Source: Candidatus Zixiibacteriota bacterium (GTDB lineage Bacteria; Zixibacteria; MSB-5A5; CAIYYT01). From it: a stretch of 6,872 bases of DNA. The notes under the pieces are model-generated. The model was not told the origin of the DNA. It was given only the letters and a program-made list of their open reading frames with translations, and did no database searches. The stretch spans positions 1-6,872 of the forward strand of contig JAGLUH010000369.1 of the NCBI GenBank assembly GCA_023134875.1, read 5' to 3'. Numbering within the stretch: the first letter of the stretch is position 1; each line of letters starts with the position of its first letter. The translations under genes and the position numbers were made by a program. Below are positions 1-6,448 of the stretch, piece by piece.

Positions 1-1607
1 ACACCGGCGACATCCTTTGTTCTGCTTTCGTCAGTCGTGGCGGGCGCTTCCTTTTGGGGAACCTTGAGGCGAGGAAAGATATTTTCACCTTTGACCAGTT
101 GGGTTCCACTCTTGAGAAAGCCACGGTCGGTGACATCGGCCAGACTTGGCTGGTAATCATCCGGCAGTCCGAGCATACGGAAAACCTGCCGTGATTTGTC
201 CGGCATAATCGGCGCTGTCAGCGATGCCACCACTCGGACGGCATCAAGTGAGCGGTAAAGCACCGGCCCCAGTTTTTCGGTTTCACCCTTCTTGGCCAGT
301 TCCCACGGCTTGTTGTGGTCGAAGAAGCGATTGGCGCCGCGTATCAATGACCAGGTAGATTCGATTGCGCCCATCACATCGATCTCACCGATTCTTGCTA
401 TTACTGTCTGCGGAACGGAAACCAGCAATTCGCCCAGTTCGTCGTCAGCAATTGTCCCACTCTCACCGACCGGAGGAATCCTGCCTTCGAAATTGACAAA
501 GACCATCTTAATCACCCGACTGACCAGGTTGCCGTAGTCATTGGCGAGATCGGAGTTGTACTTTTCATAAAGGCGGGCGTAGTTGATGTCGCCGTCCTGG
601 TGGAAGGGGAACTGGGATACCAGCAGGTAGCGAGCGGCGTCGCGACCAAAATCATTAATCAACCGTTCGTTGGCGATGGCGTTGCCGAGCGACTTGCTGA
701 TTTTCTGCCCGTCGAGGCTGATATAACCATGGATAAAGAGAACCTCCGGAGTTTTCTCGCCTGCCGCCAGCAGCATGGCTGGCCAGTAGATAGCATGGAA
801 CTTCAAGATATCCTTGGCCATCAAATGCACGATCTGCGAATTTCGCCATCTTTTGTCAAAGTTCTCGCGGTCATCACCGTAACCGATTGCGGTGATATAG
901 TTCTGCAGGGCGTCAACCCAGACATAGGTTTTCTGCGAGGAATCAAAAGGCAGTTCAATACCCCATCCCACTCGTTCACGTGAGATGGAAAAGTCATCCA
1001 ATCCCTGCTTCAAGAGCGCCAGCACTTCATTGCGCCGTCCATCAGGCATAATTTTCATTTTGCCGGAGCGAATCAATTCCTCCACTTGCCCGAGGTAAGC
1101 AGAGAGCCGGAAGAAATAGTTGGCTTCAGAGAGTTTCTTTGGCTTGGTAAGGTGAGCCGGGCAGAGACCATCATCGGTTAGTTCCTTCTCGGTGATGAAG
1201 TTCTCGCAACCGGTACAATAGAGCCCCTCATATTCCCCCTGGTAGATGACAGGCTCGCCTGCGGGGGTTCGCGATTCCCACAGCCTGCCGAGAAACTTTC
1301 TTACGCCCTTTTTATGCCGCTCGGAGGTAGTACGAATAAAATCGTCGTAACAAATATCGAGAGCGGCAAAGGTTCGTCGGAATCGCTCAGAGTTCTCATC
1401 CACAAGCTCCTGCGGTGTCTTGCCGGCAGCGATAGCGGCTTCCTCTATTTTGGAACCATGTTCATCCAGACCGGTGAGGAAGAAGGTCTCCTCGCCCACT
1501 AACTGATGAAAGCGCGCCACAATATCGGCCGTAACCGTGGTGTAACCATGACCAATATGCGGCTCGGCATTGGCATAATAGATCGGTGTCGTTATATAAA
1601 AGCTCAT
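1..1607 (-). CDS. metG: Methionyl-tRNA synthetase (partial, 3' end off window)
   Basis: Class I cytoplasmic synthetase that activates Met with ATP and loads it on initiator and elongator tRNA-Met. I translated 535 codons with no stop from the ATG at 1607. Visible motifs: HIGH at residues 17-20; one zinc knuckle C131-x-x-C134 with C149-x-x-H152 (the Thermus/Bacillus pattern, not the double knuckle of E. coli); a KMSKS-type loop reading KISKS at 302-306. The anticodon domain has NLVSR at 360-364 and PWELAK with W435, matching the N, R and W anticodon contacts known in E. coli MetRS. After about residue 515 the sequence becomes a charged, Ala/Thr-rich linker. A C-terminal EMAP II-like tRNA-binding domain may therefore follow outside the window (inference). 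The start lies one base after the ricT stop, with a purine-rich GGGGAAAAAGAG just upstream, so the two genes are probably co-translated. The only oddity is Ile for Met in KMSKS. Identity is very secure. Confidence 0.97.
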   Translation of the reverse strand, partial: MSFYITTPIYYANAEPHIGHGYTTVTADIVARFHQLVGEETFFLTGLDEHGSKIEEAAIAAGKTPQELVDENSERFRRTFAALDICYDDFIRTTSERHKKGVRKFLGRLWESRTPAGEPVIYQGEYEGLYCTGCENFITEKELTDDGLCPAHLTKPKKLSEANYFFRLSAYLGQVEELIRSGKMKIMPDGRRNEVLALLKQGLDDFSISRERVGWGIELPFDSSQKTYVWVDALQNYITAIGYGDDRENFDKRWRNSQIVHLMAKDILKFHAIYWPAMLLAAGEKTPEVLFIHGYISLDGQKISKSLGNAIANERLINDFGRDAARYLLVSQFPFHQDGDINYARLYEKYNSDLANDYGNLVSRVIKMVFVNFEGRIPPVGESGTIADDELGELLVSVPQTVIARIGEIDVMGAIESTWSLIRGANRFFDHNKPWELAKKGETEKLGPVLYRSLDAVRVVASLTAPIMPDKSRQVFRMLGLPDDYQPSLADVTDRGFLKSGTQLVKGENIFPRLKVPQKEAPATTDESRTKDVAG

Positions 1608-1608
1608 G

Positions 1609-2457
1609 CTACTCTTTTTCCCCGACTGATTTTTCACTGCTGGTTCGACCTTTTCTTTGATGCCGGCCATACTCCAGGAGGCTGATCTTTTCGCGAGTAC
1701 CATCCTCGTATCTAACTACCATGAACTGATGAAAGACATTAATCGCCTCTACAACTCCCCGACCTGGTTCTCCCTGGTATGCCGATCCCACATCAGGGAA
1801 GCGGGCGACGGCCTGGATATAGTGCTTATGTTCATAAGCCAGGCAGCAGAGCAGTCTTCCGCAATTACCGGATATCTTCGCCGGATTGAGGGAGAGATTC
1901 TGGTCGCGTGCCAACTGTGTTGAGATTGGCTCGAAGTTTCGAATAAAGGAGTTGCAGCATTGCTGCAAGCCGCAGACACCAAATCCTCCCAGCCGACGCG
2001 CTTCGTCGCGGACGCCAATCTGGCGCAACTCGATGCGGGTATGGTAAGTAGCGGCCAGGTCTTTCACCAGAGCGCGGAAATCGACCCGCTGGTCAGCAGT
2101 GAAATAGAAGGTGAGCTTATTGCAGTCAAACTGATACTCAACATCGACCAGTTTCATATCAAGGTGGTGTTTATCAATCATCTCCTGGCAGCAGATCATC
2201 GAGTCGGCTTCCATCTCCCGATTCTTGTGCAGCTTTTCCTGATCCTCATAGGTGGCGACCCGTAATATCCCTTTCAGTTTTTCCTTCGGTTCAAGATCAC
2301 GATTGATAGGCTGATGAATGAAACCCATGTCCTCGCCACGCTCGGCCTCGACGATAACCCACTGATCCTTGTATAGGTCGAGGCTGAAAGGATTTTCGCA
2401 GTACTGACGCCGGAACGCCTTGAATTCCACCTCATATAGCAAACGATCAGCCTCCAT
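1609..2457 (-). CDS. ricT: PSP1-domain protein, RicT/YaaT family
   Basis: 282-residue cytoplasmic protein of the PSP1/RicT (YaaT) family, close to the length of the B. subtilis protein. In B. subtilis RicT works with RicA and RicF in a complex carrying Fe-S clusters that affects RNase Y-dependent mRNA maturation, sporulation and competence. Seen here: an N-terminal beta-rich part with WVIVEAERGED near 33-43, the PSP1 core at about 75-165, and the family's cysteine-rich signature GVCGLQQCC (C162, C167, C168) plus SGNCGRLLCCL (C199, C204, C205). These are candidate Fe-S ligands. A C-terminal strand region (VVEAINVFHQFMVVRYEDG) is followed by a charged tail. The frame stays open upstream to an ATG at 2673. 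I chose the ATG at 2457 because GGAGGT precedes it by three bases, the family match begins there, and the 72 extra residues look non-protein-like. Next to metG and near holB, an order familiar from other bacteria. RicA and RicF are not in the window, so the exact role here is inferred. Confidence 0.93.
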   Translation of the reverse strand: MEADRLLYEVEFKAFRRQYCENPFSLDLYKDQWVIVEAERGEDMGFIHQPINRDLEPKEKLKGILRVATYEDQEKLHKNREMEADSMICCQEMIDKHHLDMKLVDVEYQFDCNKLTFYFTADQRVDFRALVKDLAATYHTRIELRQIGVRDEARRLGGFGVCGLQQCCNSFIRNFEPISTQLARDQNLSLNPAKISGNCGRLLCCLAYEHKHYIQAVARFPDVGSAYQGEPGRGVVEAINVFHQFMVVRYEDGTREKISLLEYGRHQRKGRTSSEKSVGEKE

Positions 2458-2460
2458 TAA

Positions 2461-2466
2461 ACCTCC
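2461..2466 (-). promoter_or_regulatory. Ribosome binding site of ricT
   Basis: On the minus strand GGAGGT stands three bases before the ATG at 2457. It is one of the two strongest Shine-Dalgarno matches in the window and decides the ricT start against the longer open frame that reaches 2673. Confidence 0.8.
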
Positions 2467-2502
2467 AGCGTAGCAGGATGGCCTTGTACCTGAGCTATCG
2501 GC

Positions 2503-2531
2503 AATTAACTGCGTTATACCAATCCTGTCAA
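2503..2531 (-). promoter_or_regulatory. Weak promoter candidate upstream of ricT-metG
   Basis: On the minus strand a perfect -35 box TTGACA (2531-2526) is followed after 17 bases by TTAATT (2508-2503), which matches only three of six -10 positions. The -35 box overlaps an inverted repeat, CCTGT/ACAGG (2524-2528 and 2539-2543, 10-base loop), which could be an operator or chance. Its location about 45 bases before the ricT start, in the only sizeable gap of the minus-strand cluster, makes an internal promoter for ricT-metG reasonable. The weak -10 keeps this tentative. Confidence 0.3.
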
Positions 2532-2592
2532 GAGCTTTACAGGGCAGGTAGCAACGTGAGGGGAGGTGAGATTTCCTTAGATGCGGTTTTTT

Positions 2593-2632
2593 GTCGCGTG
2601 CCGTCCAAGGGTCGGCTCTGACGGGCTGCGGC
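2593..2632. repeat. Imperfect 13-bp inverted repeat in the holB-ricT gap
   Basis: The arms GTCGCGTGCCGTC (2593-2605) and GACGGGCTGCGGC (2620-2632) can form a hairpin with 11 of 13 positions paired (two of them G-T), a two-position internal mismatch and a 14-base loop. Six T bases (2587-2592) precede it on the plus strand, so on the minus strand the hairpin is followed by A bases. It is therefore not an intrinsic terminator of the minus-strand operon. The surrounding gap (2458-2720) holds no convincing gene, tRNA or known riboswitch that I can recognise. The hairpin could be a degraded dispersed intergenic repeat or a leader structure. Confidence 0.45.
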
Positions 2633-2720
2633 CTATAAGAGGCTGACAAGCGCCGGCAACAGTGATACTGCAAGAAGGGAAAATCGTCAACAAACCCGAA
2701 ATGGTGGGGTGCCTGTCTGC

Positions 2721-3836
2721 CTACAGGTTGTGGCCGGCGAGGTCAAGGAGGAAACTGAAAGCCGCCATGCGCGGGGTGACGTTGCGTCGTAGTTGCTGGC
2801 GTACTTGTTCGATGCATTCGTTGCAGTGATATAGTTTGTCGAATGAGGTGATCTTCTGCAGACAGCCCCCATAACGCTCCCGCAGGTCGAAATTAATCAG
2901 CCCGGAAGCTGTATCATCCGGCGTTCCCTCAGGCAGGGAACTGAGATATGCCATATCTCGCAGGAAGCTTTGCCAGAAACGCAACAGGCGTTCGACCTTA
3001 TCGCGGGTGGCGATGGTGGCACTATCGGCGTACTTAACCTGAAAATCAGCGGGTGCAAGCCGCAGCGCGTTCTCGAATAGGCCAAACGCCGTCTCCCGCG
3101 CTCGCAGGTAGTCACCCTCAACCAGAAATTCGATGTTGTAAAGAGAACCGCCGGCCAGATGTGTCAGGATGGTGATTTTTTCTTCGGCGACCGGGAAATG
3201 CTCGCGCAGATAGGCGGCGATAAACTCGTCAGTTAGCAACGGGAAATTTACTCGCAGCAAGCGGGATTGTATTGTCTCCGGCAGGAAGCGGGGCTGATCG
3301 GTGATAACGAAAAGGTAAGAGTTGGGGGGAGGTTCCTCCAGTGTTTTCAGCAGGGAATCCATTGCCGCCGGCAGCATCCGTTCCGCCTCGTAGATGATAC
3401 CCACCTTGCGGGAGGACAATGATGCCTTATGCGCCAGTCTCGTCTGAAACTTCCTGATACTGTCAATGGTGATGAAGCTGGTAACGTCATCAGAGCCGTC
3501 GGCGAAAGGATAGTCCGCCTTGTGCTGCAGGTAGCTTAGGTAACGTGACGGTTTGTCCTCCTTCTCTTTCTCCTTCGGCAGGGGAAAGAGGTAATAAATG
3601 TCGGGATGGATAAAGCGATCCGCCTGACGACAGGAGTGACACTTGCCGCAGTATTCCTGCTGATTCTCACGACAAGTAATCGCCTTCGCCAGTTCCTGCG
3701 CGACAGTCCATTTGCCGACACCTTTCCTGCCGGCGAACAGGAGAGAACTATGCAGGCGGCTGTTGGCCAGCAGTGAACCAAGCTGAGCAGTGATCTCCGG
3801 CTGGGGGTTTGTTTTCGTTGCTGTCGTATCCTCCAT
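2721..3836 (-). CDS. holB: DNA polymerase III delta' subunit (clamp loader)
   Basis: Cytoplasmic AAA+ subunit of the clamp-loader complex that places the beta clamp on primed DNA together with DnaX and delta. 371 residues from the ATG at 3836. Seen: P-loop-like GRKGVGKWT at 36-44, in which the usual Ser/Thr after Lys is Trp43; a zinc module C55...C63-x-x-C66-x-x-C69 followed by HPD (77-79); an expanded Lys/Glu-rich loop (about 83-120); KTLEEPP at 164-170, typical of delta' and DnaX; and SRL at 191-193 in place of the SRC motif. The C-terminal helical collar region follows from about 205. Delta' is known as a mostly non-hydrolysing stator subunit, so an altered P-loop is acceptable. The start overlaps the envC stop as TGATG (shared A at 3836), which suggests translational coupling. 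An in-frame ATG at 3848 would add four residues and is the alternative. Neither start has a good Shine-Dalgarno. DnaX is the main alternative family, but the overall layout favours HolB. Confidence 0.92.
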   Translation of the reverse strand: MEDTTATKTNPQPEITAQLGSLLANSRLHSSLLFAGRKGVGKWTVAQELAKAITCRENQQEYCGKCHSCRQADRFIHPDIYYLFPLPKEKEKEDKPSRYLSYLQHKADYPFADGSDDVTSFITIDSIRKFQTRLAHKASLSSRKVGIIYEAERMLPAAMDSLLKTLEEPPPNSYLFVITDQPRFLPETIQSRLLRVNFPLLTDEFIAAYLREHFPVAEEKITILTHLAGGSLYNIEFLVEGDYLRARETAFGLFENALRLAPADFQVKYADSATIATRDKVERLLRFWQSFLRDMAYLSSLPEGTPDDTASGLINFDLRERYGGCLQKITSFDKLYHCNECIEQVRQQLRRNVTPRMAAFSFLLDLAGHNL

Positions 3837-4963
3837 CACTTTAACCATTTTAAGGGATCAAGAGGAACTTTGCCATCACGAATTTCAAAATGCAGCCTGT
3901 CGCCGGCGGTTTCGGCGAATGGCTCACTCCGAATCAGTTGATCACCCTCGCTGATCCTAATGTCGGCAAGATTGCCATAGAGGCAATAGATGGAACCACC
4001 ATGAGCGACTATCAGGAATTTCTCCAGGCCCCGGGCCCAGCCGATGTAGACCACTTCGCCGGTGAGAGCGGCAACCACTTTGCGGCCGGCAACGGTAGCA
4101 ATTTTGATGCCGCTCTCTTTCGAGGTGAGGCCGGTACGGTCGGTTTTGGTACCGAAACGGCTGATGATTCTGCCTCTCACCGGCCAATGCAGCTTTCCCT
4201 TCATCTTGACCGCCAGAGTACGTTCTTTCTGCCAGACCGGGTTATCTCTTTCGTCTTCGAGTTCGGCAATAATATCACCCAGTAACCCTGATGCTTCCTG
4301 AAGCTCGGCGATCTCCTTCTTTTTCTGTCGTTTCCGATGCTGAGCGGCGGCAAGCAGTTTTTCCCGTTGCTGCATCGCCTGCCGCGCCTCTTCTTCTTCT
4401 CTTCGCTTTACCGTCGATAACGCCGCCAACTGATCCTGGCGCTGACTCAAACTTACCAGCACTTGCTTATACTCTTTGATCCGGGCGTCAAGCAAGGTCG
4501 ATTGGGTCTTATCGTAGAGCAGCAGGCGGGTCAAGAGATACTGCCGGCGTGATTGCTCGAGCGCTTCCTTCTGCGAGAATGCAAAGCCTGCCGTCGGCTT
4601 GCTGGTCTGGGTATAGAAGTTGCGCAGGTGCTGGTTGAGTACCTGGTTTGAAAGCGAGAGGTTAACTTGCGCCGCCTTGAGCTCCGCTTTTATTCGAGGA
4701 ATCTCCGCGCTGACCTGCCTGATTTGCCGGCGGTGCCGACGTTGCAGCCTGGCGGAAAGCTCCAGGGTTTCTTCCACCTTGTCAAGTTGCTCATAGATAT
4801 CGGCCTGGCTGGCAAGCAGGCTGTCAAGCTGGCGGCGAGCATCATGGAGTTTTGTTCTGATTATCTCCAGCTTCTTGTCGCGTCCCGTATTGTCAGCAGC
4901 CGCCGGCCAGTTGGGGATAATCAGCAGCAGGCCGAGGAGTAACGCCGACCCGTGAGCCAGCAT
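3836..4963 (-). CDS. envC: EnvC-like murein hydrolase activator (degenerate M23/LytM)
   Basis: Exported, predicted coiled-coil protein of the EnvC/PcsB-like group that links FtsEX to peptidoglycan hydrolysis at division. 375 residues: signal peptide (hydrophobic 5-17, likely cleaved after the AAA at 21-23), long charged coiled coil (about 28-250), and a C-terminal LytM/M23 domain (about 257-375, starting LHWPVRGRIISRFG). The zinc and catalytic positions of active LytM enzymes are lost. HxGxD reads ESGIK (E283, K287), YxHL reads YGNL (N331), and HLHFE reads RLHFE (R356, only H358 kept). It is therefore predicted to activate amidases rather than cut peptidoglycan, as known for E. coli EnvC. It starts two bases after the ftsX stop. 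A TTG at 4969, two codons upstream, sits 7 bases after AGGA and would add Met-Lys, giving the signal peptide a positive charge. That start is a serious alternative. Position directly after ftsX supports the assignment. Confidence 0.9.
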   Translation of the reverse strand: MLAHGSALLLGLLLIIPNWPAAADNTGRDKKLEIIRTKLHDARRQLDSLLASQADIYEQLDKVEETLELSARLQRRHRRQIRQVSAEIPRIKAELKAAQVNLSLSNQVLNQHLRNFYTQTSKPTAGFAFSQKEALEQSRRQYLLTRLLLYDKTQSTLLDARIKEYKQVLVSLSQRQDQLAALSTVKRREEEEARQAMQQREKLLAAAQHRKRQKKKEIAELQEASGLLGDIIAELEDERDNPVWQKERTLAVKMKGKLHWPVRGRIISRFGTKTDRTGLTSKESGIKIATVAGRKVVAALTGEVVYIGWARGLEKFLIVAHGGSIYCLYGNLADIRISEGDQLIRSEPFAETAGDRLHFEIRDGKVPLDPLKWLK

Positions 4964-4965
4964 TT

Positions 4966-5817
4966 TCAAGGTAGTATCCTTCTTGTCACCACAAGATAAC
5001 CGGCGGTTATGCCGGAGAAGAATCCGGACAGGGGAATGGCAACCATCGATGTCGTCGAGATAAAGGCTAATTGCAGCGGCAACTGACAGGACGCCTGCCA
5101 GAGAAGCACCAACAGCAGCTCTCCCAGGATTGCTCCCAGAGTGCCCAGGGCGCAGCCCTCCAGGATGAGGGGAATACCGATTTGCCTGAATCCGGCGCCG
5201 TGCATCAGCAGGGCTTTGATCTCTTCCTGGCGGGAGTAGACAATCTTGCTTACCGCCCAGAATACCAGGATCACTGTGGCGGCAAAAACCAGCAAGGCCA
5301 GAGAAGTGGAACATAAATTGAGAAACGCAAACAACGGTTCCTGCGTTAGAAGCCATTCTTCGCCGTAGTTGATGTTCTCGATACATCTGAAGGTTGCCAG
5401 TTCTTCGGCGGCAGCGCCGAAAGCTGCCAGTGTCGAAGTCTTCTCGGTGAAGTCGACTACTATCGTATTGGGAAAGGGATTAAAGCCGCCATTGGGAAGG
5501 AGTTCCTTTCCCAGCAGTTCTTGCATCTGGGCGTAGGCTTCCGACCGGTCCTGAAGCCGCAAGGCGTTGAATCCAGGGACGTCTCTGATGGCAATTGTTA
5601 ATAGATACAGTTCAATCGGTGTCGTATCGTCGCTCAGGTAAACCTCAAACTCAAGTTCCGCTTTGATCTGACGGTTGTAGCTTCTGAAATTCTCCGTTAT
5701 CAGGACAACCATTCCCAACAGCAGAAAAATCAGGCCGGTGACAAAGATTGTACCGGCGTTGCTTGCCAGATTACGGCGCAAGCCGGCGCTCCGGCGGCTA
5801 AACGAACGCGGCGACAC
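4966..5817 (-). CDS. ftsX: Cell division protein FtsX (ABC transporter permease fold)
   Basis: Inner-membrane partner of FtsE. It carries the nucleotide-driven signal across the membrane to EnvC-type activators and interacts with the divisome. 283 residues. Seen: a basic cytoplasmic N-terminus with RRNLASN (14-20), TM1 (about 21-41), an extracytoplasmic domain (about 42-160), TM2 (about 163-192), the cytoplasmic coupling segment RQEEIKALLMHGAGFRQI (196-213) matching the family's RxxEIxxMxxxGA pattern, TM3 (about 214-240) with the conserved EG at 220-221, and TM4 (about 253-277). I chose the GTG at 5817: it has GGAGGT four bases upstream and gives a normal family length. An ATG-initiated frame reaching 5943 would add 42 implausible residues. 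The start lies inside ftsE with a 20-base overlap, so translation of the two is probably coupled. Length and topology are normal, with no sign of decay. Confidence 0.94.
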   Translation of the reverse strand: MSPRSFSRRSAGLRRNLASNAGTIFVTGLIFLLLGMVVLITENFRSYNRQIKAELEFEVYLSDDTTPIELYLLTIAIRDVPGFNALRLQDRSEAYAQMQELLGKELLPNGGFNPFPNTIVVDFTEKTSTLAAFGAAAEELATFRCIENINYGEEWLLTQEPLFAFLNLCSTSLALLVFAATVILVFWAVSKIVYSRQEEIKALLMHGAGFRQIGIPLILEGCALGTLGAILGELLLVLLWQASCQLPLQLAFISTTSMVAIPLSGFFSGITAGYLVVTRRILP

Positions 5818-6448
5818 GAGTACCTCCCGATAGTGAATATTCCCGACCCTCACCCCAGCGACTCTGAGCCAGCAGCAAGACCGCACTGCCGTAAGCAGCC
5901 GACTCCAGCAGGCGAGGTACCAGATAGCCTCGGTCGATGTCATCCGGGTTCAGATCGGCAATAATAAGAGGCGGTTTCTTGGCCAGTGCTGTCGCCAGGG
6001 TCAGAAGCCGTCGTTCCGTCTTTGAAAGCTCACTTACGCTCGCTCTGGCTTTGCCGGTCAGACCCACCTGGCGCAGAGCTTCCTTGACCCGCCTACCGAT
6101 GCGTCGCCGTGACAACCCCTTGACCAGCAAAGGCGCGGCAACATTGCCGGCAACATCAATATGGGGCAGAAAGAGGTTCCGCTCAAGAATCAAACCGATA
6201 TCCTGTCGCAACTGTCGTTGATCGTACCCATTCGGCCCGAACAGCGATTTTCCCAGCACAGAGCCGCTGCCGCTATTCGGCGTCTCCTCTCGCAGGATGA
6301 TCCTGACCAGAGTACTCTTGCCGCAGCTGGCCGCACCGGTCAGCCACAATACCTCGCCCTCCTCTAAGCAAAAGGAGAGATTGCTGAGCAGGGGCAAGGA
6401 ATCGCCGTATTGAAAGGAGACGTTATGTAATTCGAGAGAGACCGACAT
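5798..6448 (-). CDS. ftsE: FtsE-like ABC ATPase with degenerate catalytic motifs
   Basis: Cytoplasmic nucleotide-binding partner of FtsX. 216 residues, slightly shorter than typical FtsE (about 222). The fold is clear: VSFQYGDSLPLL near 10-21, an intact Walker A GAASCGKST (38-46), IGLILERNLFLPHIDVAGNV (84-103) aligning with the FtsE Q-loop region, RVKEALRQVGL (120-130), and LIIAD (161-165) as the Walker B strand. Four hallmark residues or motifs are changed in frame: Q-loop Gln is E89; signature LSGGE reads LSKTE (141-145); the catalytic Glu after Walker B Asp165 is L166, so ADEPTGNLD reads ADLNPDDID (164-172); and the H-loop His is Q195. ATP binding is plausible, but normal hydrolysis is not. 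The assignment as FtsE rests on the adjoining ftsX and envC. By sequence alone it could be another small ABC ATPase. No clear Shine-Dalgarno precedes the ATG at 6448. It is the first gene of the minus-strand cluster. Confidence 0.88.
   Translation of the reverse strand: MSVSLELHNVSFQYGDSLPLLSNLSFCLEEGEVLWLTGAASCGKSTLVRIILREETPNSGSGSVLGKSLFGPNGYDQRQLRQDIGLILERNLFLPHIDVAGNVAAPLLVKGLSRRRIGRRVKEALRQVGLTGKARASVSELSKTERRLLTLATALAKKPPLIIADLNPDDIDRGYLVPRLLESAAYGSAVLLLAQSRWGEGREYSLSGGTRVAAFV
5822..5827 (-). promoter_or_regulatory. Ribosome binding site of ftsX inside ftsE
   Basis: Minus-strand GGAGGT, four bases before the GTG at 5817 and within the last codons of ftsE. It fixes the non-ATG start of ftsX and implies coupled translation of the pair. 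Confidence 0.75.

Noticed and set aside
600..983. Plus-strand open frame of 127 codons inside metG
   Set aside because: Antisense shadow of a well-conserved MetRS region including KISKS. The translation resembles no family.
1960..2265. Plus-strand open frame antisense to ricT
   Set aside because: It mirrors the conserved RicT cysteine region, with no ribosome binding site or family likeness.
2587..2632. Intrinsic terminator after holB
   Set aside because: The hairpin is followed by A, not T, on the minus strand, and no plus-strand gene ends here.
2458..2673. N-terminal extension of ricT by 72 residues to an ATG at 2673
   Set aside because: The strong GGAGGT directly before the ATG at 2457 and the family start position fit the short form. 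The extension has no recognisable domain and covers the hairpin-bearing gap.
3836..4963. Active M23 endopeptidase
   Set aside because: The zinc-ligand His and Asp and the catalytic His are replaced (E283, K287, N331, R356). Only H358 remains.
4964..5386. Long open extension of the envC frame upstream through ftsX
   Set aside because: It lies wholly antiphase inside ftsX, which has a clear membrane protein translation. The envC signal peptide begins near 4963-4969.
5818..5943. ATG start of ftsX at 5943
   Set aside because: It would add 42 Cys/Trp-rich residues read out of frame through ftsE. The GTG at 5817 with GGAGGT gives a normal FtsX.
5798..6448. ftsE as a frameshifted pseudogene
   Set aside because: The frame is open for 216 codons with the ABC fold intact from end to end. 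The changed motifs are in-frame substitutions and the last codons carry the ftsX ribosome binding site.
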